Assembly (NCBI GenBank): GCA_934876235.1
Contig: CAKXKM010000058.1
Span: 1 to 12,434, forward strand
DNA: 12,434 nt
Direction of reading: 5' to 3'
Origin: Collinsella sp. AF02-46-1
GTDB taxonomy: Bacteria; Actinomycetota; Coriobacteriia; Coriobacteriales; Coriobacteriaceae
The notes under the pieces are model-generated. The model made no database searches. It saw only the letters and a list, made by a program, of their open reading frames with translations, and was not told the DNA's origin. The translations under genes were made by a program, and so were the position numbers. This document shows, one piece after another, positions 1 through 6,304 of the stretch (positions are counted from its first letter, which is position 1; each line of letters starts with the position of its first letter).

Positions 1-751
1 CATACTGCTCGGCGACTTCTCCGACTACTTCGCGCGCATAGCGCACCAACCCGTCAAAGACCAGGTGGCCTCCGCGCTGCTAGATCCGCGCGTGGTCGCC
101 TTGGAGCACCGCCTGATAGACGCGCAGGGCGATGTGGGCCTGGGGCTGGGCAGCGAGCCGAACCAGATATGCGCCGTCGCGCACCCCAACCGCATTGACC
201 ACTACGCAATCGAGATGCTGCGCCCCGAGGCCTACGGTCGATATATGGACGACTTCTACCTGATACACGAGTCCAAGGACTACCTGCAGGTGTGCCTGCT
301 GCTCATAGAGCGCAAATGCGCCGAGCTGGGCATCGAGCTGAACCCGCGCAAGACCCGCGTGGTGAAGCTCACGCGCGGGTTCACGTGGCTGAAGAAGCGC
401 ATCTTCTACACGGACACGGGCCGCATAGTCGTGAAGCCGTGCCGAGACTCCATAACGCGGGAGCGCCGCAAGCTCAAGAAGATGGCCCGCATGGTCGCCG
501 ATGGCATCATGACCCCCGAGCAGGTGGAGCAGAGCTACCAGAGCTGGCGCGGAGGCATGAAGCGGCTGGACGCGCACCGCAGCGTGCGGGCCATGGACGC
601 GCTGTACCGAAGCCTGTTCGGAAATCTCGCGCAGGGGGGGGGTGCTCAATGCAGGCCAACCAGAGGGACGATTCAAGCGGAAGCAAGCCCTCGCAATAGC
701 GGAGAACCGGCAACTCAAAGCAGCGGCCTAAGCGAAGCGGCTGCGAAATAA
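1..751 (+). CDS. Phage reverse transcriptase, DGR-like (5' end outside window)
   Basis: RNA-dependent DNA polymerase, probably the RT of a diversity-generating retroelement that copies a template RNA into a variable repeat of a phage tail gene. The frame is open from base 2, so the start lies upstream; 249 residues are visible. Motif A is GDFSDYF (Asp at visible residue 5), the RT4 motif is GLGLGSEPNQ (46-55), and the catalytic box is YMDDF (81-85). DGR RTs typically carry GxxxSQ where most other RTs have QGxxxSP; here it is GxxxNQ, close to the DGR form. A basic thumb-like region follows (about 105-200). All visible catalytic Asp residues are present, so the enzyme looks functional. The last ~40 residues, after a G9 tract at 634-642, are low-complexity and may not be the native end. 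The neighbours downstream are phage lysis genes. Other phage RT classes, such as abortive-infection types, are less likely but not excluded. Confidence 0.85.
   Translation, partial: ILLGDFSDYFARIAHQPVKDQVASALLDPRVVALEHRLIDAQGDVGLGLGSEPNQICAVAHPNRIDHYAIEMLRPEAYGRYMDDFYLIHESKDYLQVCLLLIERKCAELGIELNPRKTRVVKLTRGFTWLKKRIFYTDTGRIVVKPCRDSITRERRKLKKMARMVADGIMTPEQVEQSYQSWRGGMKRLDAHRSVRAMDALYRSLFGNLAQGGGAQCRPTRGTIQAEASPRNSGEPATQSSGLSEAAAK
634..642 (+). repeat. G9 homopolymer near the RT 3' end
   Basis: Nine consecutive G residues lie at the end of the conserved RT region, just after the residues LFGNLAQ. The tract marks the point where the reading frame becomes uncertain: frame 2 stays open to 751, another frame ends at 699 and the third ends at 731. 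Such tracts can slip during replication or transcription, and they are also common sequencing-error sites. The G-run may double as a Shine-Dalgarno-like sequence for an ATG at 649. Confidence 0.8.
642..731 (+). CDS. Possible short phage ORF, or frameshifted 3' end of the RT gene
   Basis: A 29-residue frame opens with GTG at the end of the G tract and reads VLNAGQPEGRFKRKQALAIA followed by ENRQLKAAA, then TAA. Its basic, amphipathic, helix-like composition (ENRQLKAAA) looks more like real protein than the Ser/Gly/Ala-rich alternative in the RT frame. It could be a tiny independent gene, the remnant of a longer coiled-coil phage protein, or sequence joined to the RT by a one-base slip in the G tract. 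I do not recognise a family, and no function is proposed. Confidence 0.25.
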   Translation: MLNAGQPEGRFKRKQALAIAENRQLKAAA

Positions 752-761
752 CAGAAACATC

Positions 762-792
762 GAAGGCGTGCTGCGGCGCGCCTTCTTCCTTT
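762..792 (+). terminator. Hairpin terminator candidate after the RT
   Basis: GAAGGCGTG (762-770) pairs with CGCGCCTTC (777-785), giving nine pairs including one T-G, around the loop CTGCGG. It is followed by TTCCTTT. The T-run is interrupted by CC, so termination may be partial. Its position between the RT and the lysis genes would let the RT unit be expressed separately from the lysis cassette. Confidence 0.5.
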
Positions 793-869
793 GCGCCCAT
801 CAAAGCGGCTCGGCAATCTCACGGCGCTAATACGATGGCGGCACATTCCCCGACAAGAGAGGAGTCCGC

Positions 870-1196
870 ATGGACACTGAGGAAGACACGCCGCGCCCCA
901 ACGATCTTCAAGATGGCACCATGGCCGAGGTCAACGCCCTGCGCGACCTGCTGTCGCAGATCGGCGACCCCGACGCGGCGCACGACGCGGGCGTTATCGA
1001 CGATGACGAGTACGCTGAGCGGAAGGCGCGAAAGCTCGCCTACACCGCGGCGCTCGCCGCCTACGACAGTGGCGAGACGCTCGACGTGTCGGCGCTGATC
1101 GACCAGATGCGCGAGCGGGCGTCGCAGCCGACGCAGACCGAACAGAACACGGCGAACATCGACTACCTGCTCATGACGGTCGGAGGTGACCAGTAA
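870..1196 (+). CDS. Small acidic phage protein of unknown function
   Basis: This 108-residue acidic protein has no signal peptide or membrane segment. The start is supported by AGAGGAG at 858-864, five bases before the ATG. A central helical stretch (about 19-65) contains GVIDDDEYAERKARKL. This resembles the 'G-I-x-x-x-E-Y-x-x-x-K-A' pattern in small proteins that sit between tail-fibre and lysis genes of Gram-positive phages, and it also loosely resembles SHOCT motifs. Its stop codon overlaps the start of the XkdX gene (TAATG), indicating translational coupling. It is probably a late structural or accessory protein, which I infer from position only. I do not recognise a named family. Confidence 0.75.
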   Translation: MDTEEDTPRPNDLQDGTMAEVNALRDLLSQIGDPDAAHDAGVIDDDEYAERKARKLAYTAALAAYDSGETLDVSALIDQMRERASQPTQTEQNTANIDYLLMTVGGDQ

Positions 1197-1363
1197 TGCC
1201 AACGAAGAAAACCGACGAGCATTCCAAGCACTTCGCGCTCGTCAAGAAGTACTACGACCGACCTCTTTGGAGTAAGGTGCGAGTACACAAGGCCGTCGAG
1301 TGCAAGTGGATCACCGCCGACGAGTACAAGGAGATCACCGGCGAGGAGTACACGGCCGAATAG
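1196..1363 (+). CDS. XkdX family phage protein
   Basis: This 55-residue protein has the XkdX signature in KKYYDRPLWSKVRVHKAV followed by KWITADEYKEITGEEY: a YY near the start, a W, and a C-terminal W-I-T-x-x-E-Y-x-x-I-T-G-x-x-Y. XkdX-family proteins (first named in the Bacillus PBSX prophage) are small products encoded between tail genes and the holin/endolysin module of many Gram-positive phages. Their biochemical role is not established. The ATG overlaps the previous stop by one base, and GGAGGTGA at 1182-1189 is a near-perfect ribosome binding site six bases upstream. The sequence and the position both agree with the family, so this is a firm call despite the short length. Confidence 0.88.
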   Translation: MPTKKTDEHSKHFALVKKYYDRPLWSKVRVHKAVECKWITADEYKEITGEEYTAE

Positions 1364-1383
1364 GCGGAAGGATGGCGCCCAGG

Positions 1384-1797
1384 ATGGAAGTGCTCAAACT
1401 TTTTGCGCCTTACGGACCGGCTTGGCTTGGCGGCGTGCTCCTGACGCTCGTTGCGTTCTACTTCGGGAAACAATTTCTTGAGGAGTACAAACGCCAAAAC
1501 CAGCGGAAGGGCGAGCTCGACCTCAAGCGCGAGGAGCGCAAGCAGGCCGAAGTCGACGAGCGCGCGCAGCGGGACCGCGAGCGCTCGCAGATGGAGGGCC
1601 GCATCGCCGCGCAGATGGAGCGCAGCAACAGCCTCATGGAGGCAATGAAGACGCTCATGGAGTCCGTCGTGGCGTCCAACGAGGTCTTGCACGCGGACTT
1701 GGCGCACAGCCAGGCGAGGAGCCAGGGGATGGCCGAGAAGGTCGACCACATCTGCGACCGCGTCGACCTTATCTACAGCAAGGAATCCGACAGATAG
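1384..1797 (+). CDS. Phage membrane protein with N-terminal TM and long coiled coil
   Basis: The protein has 137 residues from the chosen ATG. A hydrophobic segment at about residues 12-28 (WLGGVLLTLVAFYFG) is followed by about 110 charged residues predicted to be a coiled coil: an E/K/R/Q-rich stretch, then a second helix with MEAMKTLMESVV. The start at 1384 is preferred over an ATG at 1372, because GGAAGG at 1366-1371 abuts 1372 but lies at proper distance from 1384. It sits between xkdX and the holin, where PBSX-like phages carry XhlA, a coiled-coil protein with its membrane segment at the C-terminus. The order is reversed here, so it may be a functional analogue acting with the holin in lysis. 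That role is inferred. Confidence 0.72.
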   Translation: MEVLKLFAPYGPAWLGGVLLTLVAFYFGKQFLEEYKRQNQRKGELDLKREERKQAEVDERAQRDRERSQMEGRIAAQMERSNSLMEAMKTLMESVVASNEVLHADLAHSQARSQGMAEKVDHICDRVDLIYSKESDR

Positions 1798-1807
1798 GAG
1801 CAATCGA

Positions 1808-2113
1808 ATGAATGAGATCCAGGCGGGCCTCACGGTGTGCACGGTCCTGGTCGTGCCGTACATCGTGCAGGCCATCAAGACGAAGGCGATGACGGGCAAC
1901 GTCGCCCGCTGGACGGCCATCGCCGTCTCGGCGGGATGCGGCGCCCTCACGGCCATGTCGGGCGGCGTCCCGACCGAACCCTCGGCGTGGGTCACGTCCA
2001 TCTTTGCCGCTGTCGGCGGCGTGCAGGTGGCCTACGCGGCCTTCAAATCGGTCGGCATCACGGACAAATGGCTGGACGCCCTGCTGGCGCTCGGCGACAT
2101 CAAGGAGGACTAA
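1808..2113 (+). CDS. Putative phage holin
   Basis: This 101-residue protein has three hydrophobic segments, at about residues 6-24, 37-55 and 61-80, and ends in a charged tail (ALGDIKED). Its size, three membrane passes and location directly upstream of the endolysin fit a class I holin. Holins accumulate in the cytoplasmic membrane and open lesions that release the endolysin at a set time. AGGAG at 1796-1800, overlapping the previous stop, supports the ATG with seven bases of spacing. Its own stop ends just before the amidase start, so the two are surely co-transcribed. No named holin family is recognised; the call rests on topology and context. Confidence 0.75.
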   Translation: MNEIQAGLTVCTVLVVPYIVQAIKTKAMTGNVARWTAIAVSAGCGALTAMSGGVPTEPSAWVTSIFAAVGGVQVAYAAFKSVGITDKWLDALLALGDIKED

Positions 2114-2114
2114 C

Positions 2115-3179
2115 ATGGCAGACTTCGCGAACGTCCAGCCGGACGAGTACAAGCTTCTGGGGCGCAACTTCTCCGCAGGCCGCCCGTTCGGCATCAAGGG
2201 CGTGACCATCCACCACATGGCCGGCGACCTCAACGCCGGCCAGTGCAACGGCATCTGGGGCGCCAACGGCTGTTCTGCCCACTACTCGGTCGACCGCAAC
2301 GGCCACATCGTGCAGCACGTCAACGACACCGACCGCGCCTACGCCTGCGGCGACGGGATCGGCACCGGACGCGGTAACGACACGACCATCTCGATTGAGC
2401 ACGCCAACAGCGGCAGCAACCCGTGGACCGTCCACGAGAAGGCAATCGAGAGCGGCGCTCACCTTGTCGCGGCCCTGTGCCTGTACTACGGCCTCGGTCG
2501 CCCCGAGTGGTGCAAGAACGTGTTCCCGCACCGCTACTGGAGCGCCACGGCCTGCCCCGGCGAGCTTGCGGGCTCCCAGCGCGACCATTACATGCAGCGC
2601 GCTCAGGCGTGGTATGACGCGATGAAGGGCGGCAAGGCACCCGCCCCCTCCACCGCCGCTAAGCCTGCCGCGGCAAAGCCCTCTCAGGCGGCATCCGGCG
2701 GCTTCACGAAGGCATCTGGCAAGCGCATCCCCGTCCACTACTCCCTCCACCTTAAGGGCGGCGGCTGGCTGGACGAGGTGACCGACTTCGGCGCCGGGGA
2801 CAACGGCTTCGCGGGCTACCCGTGCCGACAGCACGACCTCCTTTGCGCCCGAGTCGATCGCGGCACGCTCAAGTATCAGGTCCACACCATCGAGGACGGC
2901 TGGCTTGACTATGTTTCCAAGGGCGACCGCAACGATACCGTGAACGGTTGCGCCGGCATCGCCGGCCACACCATCGACGGTGTACGCATGTACTACGTGA
3001 CCCCGGGCGGCGAGGAGTACAAGCAGGCGTGGTATCGCTCGCAGACCACCGCGCGCGCCGGATGGCTCGACACCGTGTGCGACGACGGCTCCACCTACGG
3101 CGGCGACGACTACGCCGGTTTCTACGGCGAGCCGCTCGACCGACTCCAAGTCTGCGTCACCGACGGCAACCCGTACTAG
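2115..3179 (+). CDS. Endolysin: N-acetylmuramoyl-L-alanine amidase with three C-terminal GWL repeats
   Basis: This 354-residue phage lysin cleaves the amide bond between MurNAc and L-Ala of peptidoglycan. An Amidase_2/PGRP-like domain spans about residues 10-165. It shows VTIHHMAG (His33/His34), SAHYSVDRNGHIVQ, SIEHAN, and FPHRYWSATACPGEL, which contains the probable zinc ligands His139 and Cys147. An Ala/Pro/Lys-rich linker follows (about 173-200), then three related repeats centred on GWLD (Trp218, Trp263, Trp317). Each repeat runs roughly 'hydrophobic-Y/H ... GWLDxV ... GD(D/N) ... AG ... L/V-x-hydrophobic', resembling clostridial ChW-type wall-binding repeats. There is no signal peptide, so export depends on the holin. 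AAGGAGG at 2102-2107 supports the ATG at 2115; frames opening earlier lack a ribosome site and would run into the holin gene. Confidence 0.92.
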   Translation: MADFANVQPDEYKLLGRNFSAGRPFGIKGVTIHHMAGDLNAGQCNGIWGANGCSAHYSVDRNGHIVQHVNDTDRAYACGDGIGTGRGNDTTISIEHANSGSNPWTVHEKAIESGAHLVAALCLYYGLGRPEWCKNVFPHRYWSATACPGELAGSQRDHYMQRAQAWYDAMKGGKAPAPSTAAKPAAAKPSQAASGGFTKASGKRIPVHYSLHLKGGGWLDEVTDFGAGDNGFAGYPCRQHDLLCARVDRGTLKYQVHTIEDGWLDYVSKGDRNDTVNGCAGIAGHTIDGVRMYYVTPGGEEYKQAWYRSQTTARAGWLDTVCDDGSTYGGDDYAGFYGEPLDRLQVCVTDGNPY

Positions 3180-3180
3180 C

Positions 3181-3270
3181 ATGATCGCGCTGGCTTTCGT
3201 CCTCGGCGCGCTCTTCGGCGGCACCGTGGCGACAATCGGCCTGTGCCTCGTGAGCATCAACGGGCGCTAG
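3181..3270 (+). CDS. DUF3789-like 29-residue membrane peptide
   Basis: The peptide reads MIALAFVLGALFGGTVATIG then LCLVSINGR. It is one transmembrane helix with the FxLGxLFGGTV core typical of DUF3789 micro-proteins, which occur at the end of lysis cassettes of Gram-positive phages and integrated elements. It starts two bases after the endolysin stop and ends just before the terminator, so it is the last gene of the late operon. No clear Shine-Dalgarno is visible, so it may be translated by termination-reinitiation. Its function is unknown; a role in lysis or membrane association is possible from position. Confidence 0.7.
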   Translation: MIALAFVLGALFGGTVATIGLCLVSINGR

Positions 3271-3276
3271 CCGCGG

Positions 3277-3306
3277 CCCGCTCGGGTTATCCCGGGCGGG
3301 TTTTTT
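3277..3306 (+). terminator. Strong Rho-independent terminator ending the prophage late operon
   Basis: CCCGCTCGGG (3277-3286) pairs with CCCGGGCGGG (3291-3300), ten pairs including one T-G, around the loop TTAT. Six T residues follow directly (3301-3306). This is a textbook intrinsic terminator, placed seven bases after the last phage gene. Confidence 0.92.
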
Positions 3307-3419
3307 CTCGAGAAAAGGTGTTGCTACGCCGCCCGTGGTATCCTGAGCAGCACGACGGTCCCAACGGCGCAGATCTCGGTTCTAGAATCTAGGCAGACGG
3401 GGCACCATCGAACGTGAGA
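3307..3419 (+). other. Gene-free phage/host junction, possible leader RNA or att region
   Basis: No credible ORF lies between the two terminators. A weak -10-like TATCCT (3339-3344) is present without a convincing -35. GACGGTC (3354-3360) is the exact reverse complement of GACCGTC (3418-3424), which overlaps the 5' arm of the next terminator. That is the arrangement of an antiterminator. A small palindrome, CTAGAATCTAG, sits at 3382-3392. The region probably also contains the attachment site, because it separates phage lysis genes from host genes, but the other att copy is outside the window. I recognise no known riboswitch family. Confidence 0.4.
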
Positions 3420-3452
3420 CCGTCCGAACCTCGCATGGTCCGGGCGGTTTTT
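3420..3452 (+). terminator. Intrinsic terminator about 30 bases upstream of the P-type ATPase gene
   Basis: CCGTCCGAACC (3420-3430) pairs with GGTCCGGGCGG (3437-3447), with one A-C mismatch and one T-G pair, around the loop TCGCAT. Five T residues follow. There is little room for a full promoter between it and the ATPase start, so it either attenuates transcription into the ATPase gene or ends a transcript from the junction. Confidence 0.8.
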
Positions 3453-3483
3453 CTTATACCGACGCGACGTGATGGGACGTGGT

Positions 3484-6201
3484 ATGGCAGCAACGGATAT
3501 CGAGCGCGGACTCTCGACCGCCGAGGTCGAGGAGCGCATCGCCGCCGGTAAGATCAACCGCAACATGGAGCTCAAGACCAAGTCGGTCAAAGAGCTCATC
3601 ATCGAGAACCTCTGCACGCTGTTCAATTTGATCAACGTGATCTTGGCGTTCCTGGTTATTTTGACCGGTTCGTTTAAGAACCTGACGTTTTTGTTCGTGG
3701 TGTTCCTCAATACCGCTATTGGCGTCATTCAGTCCATGCGTTCCAAGAAGATGGTCGATAAGCTCACGCTGCTGACCTCCAAGAAGGCCATCGCGGTGCG
3801 CGACGGCTCCGAGGTGGAGCTCGACCTGGACCAGATCGTGCTCGACGACATCATCCGCCTGGGGCGCGGCGACCAGATCCCCGCTGACGCCGTGGTGGTT
3901 TCGGGCGAGGCGCTCGTGAACGAGAGCCTGCTGACGGGCGAGAGCGATCTTATTAAGAAACAGCCCGGTTCCGAGCTCATGAGCGGCAGCTTTATCGACT
4001 CGGGTCTGCTGCGCGCCCGCGTGATCCATGTCGGCGCCGACAACTACGTGGCCAAAATTAATAACGAGGCCAAGTACGTCAAAAAGGTCAATTCCGAGAT
4101 CATGAACGCGCTTAACGCCATCGTGCGCTTTGCGAGCATCATCATGATCCCGCTCGGTTTGGCGTTGTTTGCCTCGAGTGTGAGCGAGCTGTGGGATGCC
4201 GCGGGAACCCCGGGCGATAGCGCGCTTTCGTGGTGCTTCTCCGAGCTGTTGGCTGGTCATGTGCCTTCGTCGGCGCTGCTGTCCACGGTGGGCGCCCTGC
4301 TGGGCATGATCCCGCAAGGCCTGGTGCTGCTGACCTCGTCGGTGCTCGCCATCGCCACGGTGCGCCTGGCCCGCCGCAAGGTACTCGCGCAGCAGCTCTA
4401 CTGCATTGAGACGCTCGCGCGCGTCGACGTGCTGTGCCTGGACAAGACGGGCACCATCACGTCGGGCCGCATGGAGGTCGAGGGTACCTATCCGCTGCCG
4501 GTCGAGGGTATGGGTGCGGGGGAGGGCGACGCCGCCGTTCCCGTCGATACCACGGTGCTCGATTTTGCGCTGGCTAACGTCGCACGTGCGACCTCGGCCG
4601 ATGCCAACGAGACCTGTCAGGCGCTGCTCAACTATTACGCCGACCGTCCGGTCGAGGTGTCCGAGCCGCTGTCGGTCATTCCGTTCTCGTCTTCCAAAAA
4701 GTGGAGCGGCGCGTCGTTTGCACAGGGCTCATATGTGATGGGTGCGGCGCAGTTTGTGCTCTCTGATCGTGCGTTTGCCCAGGTCGAGAACCGTGTCGCC
4801 GAGCTTGCCGATACCTGCCGCGTGCTCGTGGTGGCGCGCGTGGACGGCTTTACGCCCGATGGCGATATGGTGGGCGAGGCCGAGCCCGTGGGCTTTGTGA
4901 CCATACGCGACGAGATCCGTACCTCGGCGGCCGAGACCATCGGCTACTTTAACGAGCAGGGCGTGACTCTCAACGTGATCAGTGGCGACGACCCGCGTAC
5001 GGTGTCGTCGATCGCGCGCGTGGTGGGCGTGCCGGGGGCGGACGCTTATGTGGACGCCACGACGCTCGATACGCCGGCCAAGCTCGATGCCGCAGTGGAC
5101 CGCTACCATGTCTTTGGTCGTGTGACCCCGCAGCAGAAGCGCGAGCTCGTGCAGGCGCTCAAGCGCCGCGAGCATACCGTGGCCATGACAGGCGACGGCG
5201 TCAACGACGTGCTGGCGCTCAAGGAGGCCGACTGCTCCGTCGCCATGGCGGCCGGCTCCGATGCCGCGCGCAACGTGGCCGAGATCGTGCTCGTCGACAA
5301 CGACTTTGCCTCGATGCCCGCCGTGGTGGCCGAGGGCCGTCGCTCCATCAACAACCTGCAGCGCTCTGCCGCGCTGTTCCTGACTAAGACGCTGTTCTCG
5401 ATGGGCCTGGCGGCGCTGTGCATCGCATTGCCGCCGTACCCTTTCGAGCCGATTCAGATGACGCTCATCAACTTCTTCTGCATCGGCGCGCCGGGCTTTG
5501 TGTTGGGCCTGGAGCCCAACAATGCTCGCGTGAAGGGGTCGTTCCTGACGAACGTGCTCAAGCGGGCACTGCCGGCGTCGCTTGCGGTCATTTTGGCCGC
5601 GGCGCTCGATATCTTTGTGGCGCGCGTGTTCGGCTTTAACCAGCTCACGCTGTCTACGATGTGCCTGCTTACGTCGTGCGCGGCGAGTGTCAGCCTGATC
5701 TGGCGTATCTCGCAGCCCCTCACGCCCTTACGTGTGGCGCTCTTTGTGTTTGTAGTTGCCGGCATCCTGACGGGCGTTATCGGATTCCCGAAGCTGCTGT
5801 CTATTGCCAACCTGTCGATGGGCCAGATGGTTATCTTGGCTGTCATCGTGGTCATCACCTGCTCGGTGTTCTTTAAGCTCGCCACGATGATGGATTCGCT
5901 CAAGCCGCGTCGTCGTCATACCGCAACTGGTTTTGGCCGCGGTGTGCGCGTCCGCTTTGGTCGCGGTGGCGGCAAGGTGAGCTCGACGGGTTCGACGGCC
6001 GAGCGTTTTGCCAAGCGCGTCGTCGCCGACATGGCGCAGCGCCGCGAAGCTCGCACCGTTCGCGAGGCCGAGGCTCGCGCACTCGAGGGCGTGGCCCAGG
6101 CCCAGCCCAAGAAAAAGAAGGGTAGCGGAGCCAAGCGCTCTCGCGTAACCAAGTCCGCCCAAGGCATCAAAGTTTCGATGCCAAGCAAAAAGAAGAAGTA
6201 A
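3484..6201 (+). CDS. P-type cation-translocating ATPase, CtpE-like
   Basis: This is a 905-residue polytopic membrane pump. TM1-2 lie at about residues 35-84. The actuator domain carries TGES (151-154). TM4 has IPQGL (276-280) in place of the PEGLP of SERCA-type pumps. The phosphorylation motif is DKTGTIT (Asp320), and the hinge motif is TGDGVNDVLALKEAD (from Thr569). Six C-terminal helices end near residue 797. This pattern matches the Gram-positive/actinobacterial group that includes mycobacterial CtpE, which has been linked to Ca2+ uptake; the ion carried here is not proved. A basic tail of about 98 residues (808-905) rich in Lys and Arg is unusual. I chose ATG 3484, preceded by GGGA at 3474-3477, over GTG 3469 and ATG 3472, which lack ribosome sites. 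Expression may depend on read-through of the upstream terminator. Confidence 0.9.
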   Translation: MAATDIERGLSTAEVEERIAAGKINRNMELKTKSVKELIIENLCTLFNLINVILAFLVILTGSFKNLTFLFVVFLNTAIGVIQSMRSKKMVDKLTLLTSKKAIAVRDGSEVELDLDQIVLDDIIRLGRGDQIPADAVVVSGEALVNESLLTGESDLIKKQPGSELMSGSFIDSGLLRARVIHVGADNYVAKINNEAKYVKKVNSEIMNALNAIVRFASIIMIPLGLALFASSVSELWDAAGTPGDSALSWCFSELLAGHVPSSALLSTVGALLGMIPQGLVLLTSSVLAIATVRLARRKVLAQQLYCIETLARVDVLCLDKTGTITSGRMEVEGTYPLPVEGMGAGEGDAAVPVDTTVLDFALANVARATSADANETCQALLNYYADRPVEVSEPLSVIPFSSSKKWSGASFAQGSYVMGAAQFVLSDRAFAQVENRVAELADTCRVLVVARVDGFTPDGDMVGEAEPVGFVTIRDEIRTSAAETIGYFNEQGVTLNVISGDDPRTVSSIARVVGVPGADAYVDATTLDTPAKLDAAVDRYHVFGRVTPQQKRELVQALKRREHTVAMTGDGVNDVLALKEADCSVAMAAGSDAARNVAEIVLVDNDFASMPAVVAEGRRSINNLQRSAALFLTKTLFSMGLAALCIALPPYPFEPIQMTLINFFCIGAPGFVLGLEPNNARVKGSFLTNVLKRALPASLAVILAAALDIFVARVFGFNQLTLSTMCLLTSCAASVSLIWRISQPLTPLRVALFVFVVAGILTGVIGFPKLLSIANLSMGQMVILAVIVVITCSVFFKLATMMDSLKPRRRHTATGFGRGVRVRFGRGGGKVSSTGSTAERFAKRVVADMAQRREARTVREAEARALEGVAQAQPKKKKGSGAKRSRVTKSAQGIKVSMPSKKKK

Positions 6202-6235
6202 CTACGCGCCCTGGCGATGTTGAATTGGTGCCTTG

Positions 6236-6264
6236 TTCCTGTGGGGCCGTGGCGATGTTATGCT
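6236..6264 (+). promoter_or_regulatory. Weak promoter candidate upstream of the zinc-ribbon gene
   Basis: TTCCTG (6236-6241) and TATGCT (6259-6264) are separated by 17 bases. The -35 is poor and the -10 fair. No terminator is visible after the ATPase stop, so the next gene could also be reached by read-through. Confidence 0.3.
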
Positions 6265-6304
6265 CTAACCTCGATTGTTTGAATTGCTTCGAAAAGAGGA
6301 TGCC

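Noticed and set aside
80..718. Long antisense open frame opposite the RT
   Set aside because: It is a shadow of a GC-rich gene. It lacks a ribosome site and has His/Ala/Leu/Val-rich composition typical of antisense frames.
640..870. DGR template repeat downstream of the RT
   Set aside because: The stretch is moderately A-rich, but I see no second near-copy in the window and no lectin-fold-like coding pattern.
2100..3260. 386-codon antisense open frame opposite the endolysin
   Set aside because: The + strand amidase motifs and ribosome site are decisive. The antisense product is Val/Ala/Gly-rich with no domain pattern.
3319..3344. TTGCTA ... TATCCT as a promoter
   Set aside because: The spacer is only 12 bases, too short for a normal sigma-70-type promoter. 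At most the TATCCT could be a -10.
3366..3408. tRNA-like 3' end (GGTTCTAGAATC ... GGGGCACCA), suggesting a tRNA att site
   Set aside because: The acceptor arm pairs in only four positions with any upstream partner, and no D-arm or anticodon arm can be folded. The likeness is limited to the last bases.
3300..3460. Known riboswitch (yybP-ykoY, M-box, fluoride or T-box) before the ATPase
   Set aside because: None of the conserved core sequences of these classes as I know them is present. Only the generic terminator/antiterminator layout remains.
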